A stretch of DNA of 29,584 nucleotides from Rhizophagus prolifer (Eukaryota > Glomeromycota > Glomeromycetes > Glomerales > Glomeraceae), in contig NQWY01033929.1 of the NCBI GenBank assembly GCA_019425655.1, positions 1 to 29,584 on the forward strand, written 5' to 3'. Of the stretch, positions 24,329-29,584 are shown one piece after another (position 1 is the first letter of the stretch; each line of letters opens with the position of its first letter). Both the position numbers and the translations under genes were made by a program. The notes under the pieces were generated by a model. That model saw only the letters and a list, made by a program, of their open reading frames with translations. It made no database searches and was not told where the DNA came from.

Positions 24329-24353
24329 CACAGTATAAATATGATTTACTGTG
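24329..24353. promoter_or_regulatory. Inverted repeat in the mpl promoter region
   Basis: CACAGTA (24329-24335), 11 bp, TACTGTG (24347-24353), 27 bp upstream of the mpl start codon and with no T tract. The spacing suits a dimeric regulator, but no known binding consensus is matched. Confidence 0.3.
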
Positions 24354-24558
24354 GTTTCATTATTGATAAATTTGCCAGCAACGATAGCAAGGCTCAACTG
24401 GAAAAGATAGTCAAAATTCGTTGTTGTTCTATGTGTTTGAGATGCCTATAAACGGACAGCTTTATTTTTTAGATTTAAGCTGAATTACAGTTTTATCTTT
24501 TATAATATTTTTGATCCATATTAATACTTATATCATCGTAATGATGAAGGATGTGCCT

Positions 24559-24906
24559 TTGAGCCCAACGGTTTTAGCTTTTGTGCTATTAATTATTTCG
24601 AACTGTTTTATGACACTTGCATGGTATGGGCATCTTAAGTTTTTGCACCATGCTCCATTCTGGCAAGCGATTTTATTCGGTTGGATTATTGCCCTACTGG
24701 AATATAGTTTTATGATTCCAGCAACTCGAATCTTGAGTGATCAAAACTGGACCTTGGGTGAAATGAAAATTACCCAAGAAGTGGTTACGCTTATTGTATT
24801 TGTGCCTTTTATGGTGTTGCTGTTTAAGCAGCCGTTTAAATTAGACTATGTTTGGGCCATGTTATGCCTGTTTGGCTGCGTCTATTTTGTATTTAGAAGC
24901 CAGTAA
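24559..24906 (+). CDS. DMT superfamily small membrane protein (DUF486)
   Basis: A protein of about 115 residues with four membrane segments (roughly 4-22, 32-55, 70-92 and 96-112). It belongs to the DUF486 group (PF04342) of the drug/metabolite transporter superfamily. The signature NCFMTLAWYGHLKF near the N-terminus and FGCVYFVFRSQ at the end are typical. I favour the TTG at 24559 as start because GAAGGA lies 7 nt upstream. ATGs at 24541 and 24544 are in frame and would add a short hydrophilic leader (MMKDVP) but have no ribosome-binding site. Substrate unknown. It is separate from purE, which has its own promoter. Confidence 0.75.
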   Translation: MSPTVLAFVLLIISNCFMTLAWYGHLKFLHHAPFWQAILFGWIIALLEYSFMIPATRILSDQNWTLGEMKITQEVVTLIVFVPFMVLLFKQPFKLDYVWAMLCLFGCVYFVFRSQ

Positions 24907-24983
24907 AATTATTTGAAATCGGGTTTTCAGACAGATCGTTGTTAAATCCATCGGATTCATGCTTTTTCCTCATAAACTTGGGC

Positions 24984-25012
24984 TTTGGGGTGAGTGAAAA
25001 AACAGCTATAAT
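24984..25012 (+). promoter_or_regulatory. Candidate purEK promoter
   Basis: A perfect -10 TATAAT (25007-25012) with a weak -35 TTTGGG (24984-24989) at 17 bp. The leader to the purE ATG would be about 70 nt. The poor -35 hints at an activator or a weak promoter; no regulator site is recognised. Confidence 0.5.
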
Positions 25013-25089
25013 ATTGGCCTCATCTTTTTCTCTCATGCTTGGCTTGGTGCAAGTCGAGTTTTTACCATTTTTACGCTTTGGAAATGCCA

Positions 25090-25602
25090 ATGAACGCGGT
25101 CGCAACAGATACCCAACCTTTAGTCGGAATTATCATGGGTTCCCAGTCCGATTGGGCAACGCTTGAACATACTGCCAATATGCTTAAACAGCTTGGTGTC
25201 CCATTTGAAGCGGAAGTGGTATCTGCTCATCGTACTCCAGACCGTTTATTTGAATATGCAGAAACTGCGCGTGATCGTGGTATTCAAGTGATTATTGCCG
25301 GTGCTGGTGGTGCTGCGCATTTACCAGGTATGTGTGCTGCAAAAACTGACTTACCTGTGTTGGGTGTACCAGTTAAATCATCAATTTTAAATGGTGTAGA
25401 TTCATTACTTTCAATCGTACAAATGCCAGCAGGTATCGCAGTCGGTACTTTGGCAATTGGTCCGGCTGGTGCGACTAATGCTGCGATTATGGCTGCTCAA
25501 ATCTTAGGTTTAACTCGTCCTGAAATCGCAAAAAATGTTGCTGATTTCCGTGCTGCACAAACTGATAAAGTTGCAAGCAACAACATTCCGGGACAAGTTT
25601 AA
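25090..25602 (+). CDS. purE: N5-carboxyaminoimidazole ribonucleotide mutase
   Basis: A 170-residue class I PurE, which moves the carboxyl group of N5-CAIR to C4 to give CAIR in purine synthesis. The nucleotide-binding loop IIMGSQSDW, the catalytic-histidine segment [11 protein letters not shown] and the [13 protein letters not shown] loop are all present. I choose ATG 25090, with GGAA 6 nt upstream; in-frame ATG 25084 sits directly on that GGAA, and a longer start at 25039 lies in the leader. It is 9 nt from purK in the usual operon. Confidence 0.97.
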   Translation: MNAVATDTQPLVGIIMGSQSDWATLEHTANMLKQLGVPFEAEVVSAHRTPDRLFEYAETARDRGIQVIIAGAGGAAHLPGMCAAKTDLPVLGVPVKSSILNGVDSLLSIVQMPAGIAVGTLAIGPAGATNAAIMAAQILGLTRPEIAKNVADFRAAQTDKVASNNIPGQV

Positions 25603-25611
25603 GAGGCTGAA

Positions 25612-26733
25612 ATGGATAAAACTATCGGTATTTTTGGTGGTGGACAACTGGGCCGTATGATGGCGCAAGCAGCTTTACCATTAAATATTCAATGTACTTT
25701 TTTTGAAGCAAATACAGATTGTCCCGCAGGTGTTTTAGGTCAAGTTTTTTCTAGCCAAGATGAACAAGGTTTAAAGCAGTTTATTGAAAGTGCTGATGTT
25801 TTCAGCCTTGAGTTTGAAAACACACCTGTTGCCGATGTAGATGTTTTAACTCAAACCAAAACATTGCACCCTCCTCGTATTGCTTTAGCAACTGCGCAAA
25901 ATCGTTTATCAGAAAAAGCATTGTTTGATGAACTTGCGATTCCTGTTGCGCCGTATCGTGCTGTAGATAGCTTAGAAAGCTTGAAAAAAGCTGTTGCTGA
26001 ACTTGGTTTGCCGATTGTACTTAAGACGGCAACTGGTGGATACGACGGCAAAGGTCAGTTTGTACTTCGTTCAGAAGACCAAATTGATACTGCTTGGGCA
26101 GAGCTTGGTCCTGCAAAAAGCTTAGTTGCTGAAAGTTTTGTGAAGTTTTCTCGCGAAGTTTCGATTATTGCAGTACGCGGCCAAAATGGTGAAGTAAAAA
26201 CTTGGCCATTGGCTGAAAATCATCATCACAACGGTATTTTGTCGCACTCAATCGTACCTGCACCGAACAGTGAAGCTCTACAACCAGTTGCTCAAGACTA
26301 CATTACTCGTTTGTTGAATCATCTCAACTACGTTGGCGTGTTGACTCTAGAGCTATTCGTGACAGAACAAGGCTTATGTGCAAATGAGATGGCACCACGT
26401 GTGCATAACTCAGGCCACTGGTCAATTGAAGGCGCTGTATGTTCACAGTTTGAAAACCATATTAGAGCTGTTGCAGGGTTACCATTGGGGTCAACAGACG
26501 TTGTTCGCCCAACGGTTATGATCAATATTATTGGTCAGCATCCTAAAACTGACGATGTTTTAGCACTAAATGGCGCTCATCTGCACCTTTATAACAAATC
26601 AGAACGTGCTGGCCGTAAGTTAGGCCACATTACGTTAATGCCTGTGGATAGTAATGAATTGACGAATTTATGCCGTCAATTAGCGAAAATTTTGCCAGAA
26701 CCACTCGCATTGACAGCTGATATGACTATTTAA
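25612..26733 (+). CDS. purK: N5-carboxyaminoimidazole ribonucleotide synthase
   Basis: A 373-residue ATP-grasp enzyme making N5-CAIR from AIR, bicarbonate and ATP; its product goes straight to PurE. It starts with the family motif IGIFGGGQLGRMMAQAA. The ATP-grasp core shows LPIVLKTATGGYDGKGQ, and the ligand site is in NEMAPRVHNSGHWSIEGA. GAGG lies 5 nt before the ATG. It is the second gene of purEK and ends at a strong terminator, after which the repeat array begins. Confidence 0.97.
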   Translation: MDKTIGIFGGGQLGRMMAQAALPLNIQCTFFEANTDCPAGVLGQVFSSQDEQGLKQFIESADVFSLEFENTPVADVDVLTQTKTLHPPRIALATAQNRLSEKALFDELAIPVAPYRAVDSLESLKKAVAELGLPIVLKTATGGYDGKGQFVLRSEDQIDTAWAELGPAKSLVAESFVKFSREVSIIAVRGQNGEVKTWPLAENHHHNGILSHSIVPAPNSEALQPVAQDYITRLLNHLNYVGVLTLELFVTEQGLCANEMAPRVHNSGHWSIEGAVCSQFENHIRAVAGLPLGSTDVVRPTVMINIIGQHPKTDDVLALNGAHLHLYNKSERAGRKLGHITLMPVDSNELTNLCRQLAKILPEPLALTADMTI

Positions 26734-26749
26734 TTAAGTTAAAATTTCT

Positions 26750-26777
26750 AAAAAGCGATCTTCGGATCGCTTTTTTT
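26750..26777 (+). terminator. Terminator of purEK
   Basis: A stem AAAAAGCGATC (26750-26760) / GATCGCTTTTT (26765-26775) closed by a C-TTCG-G tetraloop and followed by more T's: a textbook intrinsic terminator 16 nt after the purK stop. Confidence 0.96.
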
Positions 26778-26781
26778 GTCT

Positions 26782-27393
26782 TTTAAATTTAAAAAATCTA
26801 AGCTTGTTCTGTTGTGGATAACTTTTATTAAGCTTTTTGAATTTAAATGAGGACTTTTATTTTGAATTTAAAAAATAAAATAAGGTGTTTTAGTGGTTTT
26901 GAATTTAAAATAAGTTATCTCCAGCGCCTAAAGTTTGAATTTAAATCTAGTAGATCAGCTTATGTTTTTTTTGAATTTAAAAAGAAGCATGTTGTCTGGG
27001 TGGTGTTTTGAATTCAAAACTATATCTAACTTTTAAATTTAAAATATCTCTCTGAGTGGTGACGGGGTTGTAGCATATAAAGATGATGAAGAGCATAGCG
27101 AATATAGTGGTTGAGGCAGTTTAGAGCTGTGGTTTTGTAAGTTATCCACAGATGGGTTGGGCTTATGTTTTTAAATTTAAAGAGGCATTTTGAATTTAAA
27201 CTACAGGAGGGATTTTTGAATTTAAAAACCAATTAATCTTGTATAAGAAGTTTTAAATTCAAAACTAGATGTAAAATTTGAATTTAAAACTCTGGAAATG
27301 AATTTAAAGAATTAATTATGAATTCAAATTTACGATTTCTCTCTGAAAATTTTGAGTTCATAATGGTATGGTACAGACAAATTTAAATTTAAA
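26782..27393. repeat. Array of 14 exact copies of the palindromic 12-mer TTTRAATTYAAA with two DnaA boxes
   Basis: Gene-free DNA between purK and the lytic transglycosylase. Exact copies start at 26782, 26836, 26861, 26898, 26934, 26970, 27007 and 27032 (first sub-array) and at 27170, 27189, 27215, 27252, 27277 and 27382 (second). Near copies start at 27297 and 27317. Eight read TTTGAATTTAAA, four TTTAAATTTAAA, one TTTGAATTCAAA and one TTTAAATTCAAA. Start-to-start distances cluster at 25-26 and 36-37 bp. Perfect DnaA boxes are at 26813-26821 (minus) and 27142-27150 (plus), one near the left of each sub-array. The spacers are unrelated, so this is a set of sites, not a tandem duplication or a CRISPR array. 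oriC carries four more exact copies. No credible protein is encoded here. Confidence 0.85.
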
Positions 27394-27410
27394 AATTGAA
27401 CTAGGATAAT

Positions 27411-28709
27411 ATGCGACGTTTTTCTTGTATTGTTGGGTCTATATTTTTGACAATGACTCAGGCTCAAGCAGAGCTGATAATTAATGGTTCTACTTCTACA
27501 ATATCTAGTAATGCGACTGTTCCTGTAATGAATAGCAATGCTTACACGCCTAATAATAATTTTCAGAGTTGTTTGGCAAATTTACGTTCGCAAGCGATTG
27601 CTGCGGGTGTTTCAGGTAGCACTTATGACCGCTATACACAAAATTTAACGCCAGACTACTCAGTAATTGATAAGTTAAATTATCAGCCAGAATTTTCGAC
27701 ACCGATTTGGGACTATTTATCTGGTCTTGTAGATGAAGAGCGTATTGAGCTTGGTAAACAAAAATTAGCGCAATATCGAGATGTTTTAAATCGTGCATCT
27801 CAAACTTATGGCGTACCGCCAGAAACAATTGTGGCAGTGTGGGGCGTTGAAAGTAATTTTGGTGATATTTCTGGAAAATATCCTTTATTGCAAGCACTTG
27901 GAACTTTAAGTTGTGAAGGGCGCCGACAAAGTTATTTCCGTACAGAATTTTTTGCCACTATGCGTATTTTACAACGTGGTGATTTAACCGAAGATCAGCT
28001 TAAAGGCTCATGGGCAGGCGCATTCGGTCATACACAGTTTATGCCATCAACTTATGAACGCTTAGCTGTTGATTTTGATGGTGATGGTCGTCGTGATTTA
28101 GTCTCTAGTACAGCAGATGCATTGGCATCAACAGCTAATTTCTTGAATAAAGCTGGTTGGCAAACGGGTATGCCATGGGGCTTTGAAGTCAAAATCCCAG
28201 CAGGTATGTCAATTGATGGAGAAGGGCGTCGCTCTAAAAAATCATTGAGTAGCTGGAATGCGCGTGGAGTAACCCGAATTGATGGTACACCTTTAATTCA
28301 AGGTGCGTTGTCTGATAATACACCTGCTGGTTTAATGGCACCAGCAGGAGCAAATGGCCCAATCTTTTTAGTATTTAAAAATTTTGATGCTATTTATAGT
28401 TATAACGCAGCAGAAAGTTATGGACTTGCAATTGCACATTTATCTGATCGTTTGAAAGGTGGTAAACCCTTCGTTGCTTCTTGGCCAACAGATGACCCTG
28501 GTACTTCACGAGCAGAACGTCGAGAAATTCAGCAGTTTTTGATTAATCGTGGTTATGATATTGGTGCTGTGGATGGTTTAATTGGTGATAAAACTCGCGT
28601 TGCTATCCGTCAGGAACAAACTCGTTTAGGTTTAAATCCAAATGGACGGGCAGGGCAACAGATTTTACGTGCATTTCGCCAAGAGCAAGCTCGAAAAATG
28701 ATGCAGTAA
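27411..28709 (+). CDS. Lytic murein transglycosylase, MltB family, with C-terminal peptidoglycan-binding domain
   Basis: A 432-residue periplasmic enzyme cleaving glycan strands to 1,6-anhydroMurNAc ends. The signal peptide (RRFSCIVGSIFLTMTQAQA) probably ends at A20, with no lipobox cysteine in position, so it is soluble rather than a lipoprotein. The SLT_2 (family 3) domain spans about 50-350. The catalytic glutamate is E147 in WGVESNFG, and the WAGAFGHTQFMPSTY and FDGDGRRDL motifs follow. A PG_binding_1 domain (about 375-425, RGYDIGAVDGLIGDKTRVAI) ends the protein. AGGATAAT precedes the ATG. The last copy of the 12-mer array ends 17 bp before the start codon, so the array may influence its transcription. 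Confidence 0.93.
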   Translation: MRRFSCIVGSIFLTMTQAQAELIINGSTSTISSNATVPVMNSNAYTPNNNFQSCLANLRSQAIAAGVSGSTYDRYTQNLTPDYSVIDKLNYQPEFSTPIWDYLSGLVDEERIELGKQKLAQYRDVLNRASQTYGVPPETIVAVWGVESNFGDISGKYPLLQALGTLSCEGRRQSYFRTEFFATMRILQRGDLTEDQLKGSWAGAFGHTQFMPSTYERLAVDFDGDGRRDLVSSTADALASTANFLNKAGWQTGMPWGFEVKIPAGMSIDGEGRRSKKSLSSWNARGVTRIDGTPLIQGALSDNTPAGLMAPAGANGPIFLVFKNFDAIYSYNAAESYGLAIAHLSDRLKGGKPFVASWPTDDPGTSRAERREIQQFLINRGYDIGAVDGLIGDKTRVAIRQEQTRLGLNPNGRAGQQILRAFRQEQARKMMQ

Positions 28710-28720
28710 TAACGATACCA

Positions 28721-28757
28721 AATAAAAAGGTCTGCATATGCAGACCTTTTTATTTAG
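28721..28757. terminator. Bidirectional terminator between the transglycosylase and the acidic-protein gene
   Basis: A perfect 34-bp palindrome (28721-28754) centred on CATATG, with stem core AAAAAGGTCTG / CAGACCTTTTT and T-rich ends on both strands, between convergent genes. Confidence 0.93.
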
Positions 28758-28772
28758 CAGTTAAACTATGAA

Positions 28773-29135
28773 TTAATCTAGTTTTACAGCTTCCAAAATG
28801 TCCAAAATAACTGAAGTGACATCTTGGCTTAAATCACGATCATTAAAGATTTCATAAGCAGTAATAGTGACATCAGTGTCACTTGGCAACTGCTTTTGTT
28901 CTTCTTCGATTAAATGCTCGATAGGGAGTAAGGTTTGCTTAACTTCAAGATGTAAAATATCTTTATATTCAATATTTTCATCTTCAAGCTCAATTTCTTG
29001 CTCGTTAAAGTAAGGCAACAAAATAGAATGAAGGTACGGTTTAAGTTCAATAATATCAAATAGTTCGATATCTCGAGTTTGTTCAATCGTACTAATGTGG
29101 TCGTTTACTTCAATCAGGATATGATAATAACTCAT
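28773..29135 (-). CDS. Acidic protein of unknown function
   Basis: A 120-residue soluble-looking protein with no signal peptide or membrane segment and no family I recognise. It is strongly acidic, with Glu/Asp-rich stretches such as EQEIELEDENIEYKD and HLIEEEQKQLPSDTD. The N-terminus MSYYHILIEVNDH looks like a beta strand, and the rest alternates strands and helices. I choose ATG 29135 because TGGAGATCAAG precedes it; an in-frame ATG at 29147 would include that sequence. It is convergent with the transglycosylase and shares its terminator. The next gene upstream, on the same strand, is the metalloprotease. Length and charge alone do not suggest a role. Confidence 0.8.
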   Translation of the reverse strand: MSYYHILIEVNDHISTIEQTRDIELFDIIELKPYLHSILLPYFNEQEIELEDENIEYKDILHLEVKQTLLPIEHLIEEEQKQLPSDTDVTITAYEIFNDRDLSQDVTSVILDILEAVKLD

Positions 29136-29200
29136 CTTGATCTCCATTCTATTTTAGTCAGCTCTTACAACCACAATAACATGACTTTGACATGAATTTC

Positions 29201-29229
29201 GATGTATCTACTTATAAAATAGATACATC
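29201..29229. terminator. Inverted repeat after the metalloprotease gene (weak terminator candidate)
   Basis: GATGTATCTA (29201-29210) / TAGATACATC (29220-29229): perfect 10-bp arms with a 9-nt loop, 20 nt beyond the metalloprotease stop on the minus strand. There is no following T run, so it may be a processing or stabilising stem instead of an intrinsic terminator. Confidence 0.4.
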
Positions 29230-29248
29230 ATTGATGTTTCATATCTAA

Positions 29249-29584
29249 TTATTGAGGTAAAGCGTTTAGTAGATCACGATCAGCGTCAGTTAAAACATTA
29301 GTTTTTTTATCACTGTCTTTGCGAACTGAGTACATTAAGGCACCAGGTTGATCGCTATGTTTCAAACCAAGCGCATGGCCTAACTCATGAGCAATCGTTA
29401 AACGTAAATCATCGATAGAGCTATATTCATAGATTGTGATTTGTTTACCGTTATAAATGCCTTTCTTAAATACATCAGCTTGTGCATTTTGCTTAAACTG
29501 ATTTAAAGATTGATTGAACTTATCATTAATTTGGTTAAAGTGATTAACCTTTTTATTTAAGTCAGCAGCTTGTTGATTATAAGC
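29249..29584 (-). CDS. Matrixin-type zinc metalloprotease, 3' part (partial)
   Basis: The last 111 residues of a gene entering from the right edge. The zinc-binding motif HELGHALGLKH fits HExxHxxGxxH of metzincins, and the following SDQPGALMYS gives the Met-turn methionine of the matrixin/M10-like group. The part upstream is Gln/Asn/Lys-rich and helical (FNQINDKFNQSLNQFKQNAQ), probably a coiled-coil insert. The protein ends DRDLLNALPQ. The N-terminus is outside the window, so secretion cannot be judged. The substrate is unknown. Confidence 0.85.
   Translation of the reverse strand, partial: AYNQQAADLNKKVNHFNQINDKFNQSLNQFKQNAQADVFKKGIYNGKQITIYEYSSIDDLRLTIAHELGHALGLKHSDQPGALMYSVRKDSDKKTNVLTDADRDLLNALPQ

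Noticed and set aside
27026-27232. Minus-strand reading frame of 68 codons in the purK-mltB gap
   Set aside because: It is made largely of the 12-mer repeats and the DNA between them (repeated Phe-Lys-Phe-Lys), has no credible ribosome-binding site and matches no family. It is a by-product of the array.
26782-27393. CRISPR array
   Set aside because: Repeats are only 12 bp and palindromic, spacings are irregular (19 to 138 bp), there is no leader or cas gene, and the motif recurs in oriC.
26740-27410. A second full replication origin
   Set aside because: Only two perfect DnaA boxes are present and the flanking genes are not origin genes. The classical origin at 7.9-8.57 kb is complete, so a satellite control locus is the more careful reading.

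Overview
The window is a chromosomal origin-of-replication region from a gammaproteobacterium of the family Moraxellaceae, almost certainly Acinetobacter. Three things support this: low G+C DNA, the order gyrB-recF-dnaN-dnaA / oriC / rpmH-rnpA-yidD-yidC-mnmE, and lineage-typical proteins such as an 822-residue GyrB and a periplasmic cytochrome b562 beside gyrB. I see no insertion sequence, prophage, CRISPR array, tRNA or rRNA. The genes look like vertically inherited core genome.

Layout. Positions 1-1.2 kb hold the end of a YheS-like ABC-F ATPase and a DedA membrane protein. From 1.2 to 7.9 kb, on the minus strand, lie cytochrome b562 and dnaA-dnaN-recF-gyrB. The gap at 7.9-8.57 kb is oriC, with consensus DnaA boxes, AT-rich DNA, the dnaA promoter (which contains a DnaA box) and the rpmH promoter. 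From 8.57 to 12.7 kb, on the plus strand, is the ribosome, RNase P and membrane-insertion cluster rpmH-rnpA-yidD-yidC, then mnmE. Two ParB (parS)-type sites flank the origin, one inside recF and one at 13.1 kb.

From 12.7 to 20.6 kb are an RcnR-like metal repressor with its probable operator, a DsbC-like isomerase, a GlsB/YeaQ membrane protein, hpt, a guanine deaminase plus Rieske oxygenase pair (probable purine catabolism, with a sigma-54-type promoter and a terminator in the leader), a YgiB/YgiC-like lipoprotein plus glutathionylspermidine-synthase-fold pair, and terC behind a yybP-ykoY manganese riboswitch. From 20.9 to 29.6 kb are a BcrC-like PAP2 phosphatase, an LtrA protein, mpl, a DUF486 membrane protein, purEK, a MltB-family lytic transglycosylase, an acidic protein of unknown function and the 3' part of a matrixin-type metalloprotease.

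The most unusual element is the gene-free 677-bp gap between purK and the lytic transglycosylase. It holds 14 exact copies of a 12-bp palindromic motif (TTTRAATTYAAA) in two sub-arrays, plus two perfect DnaA boxes. The only other exact copies I found in the window are four in oriC, about 19 kb away. This looks like an origin-associated protein-binding array, and I know of no described equivalent.
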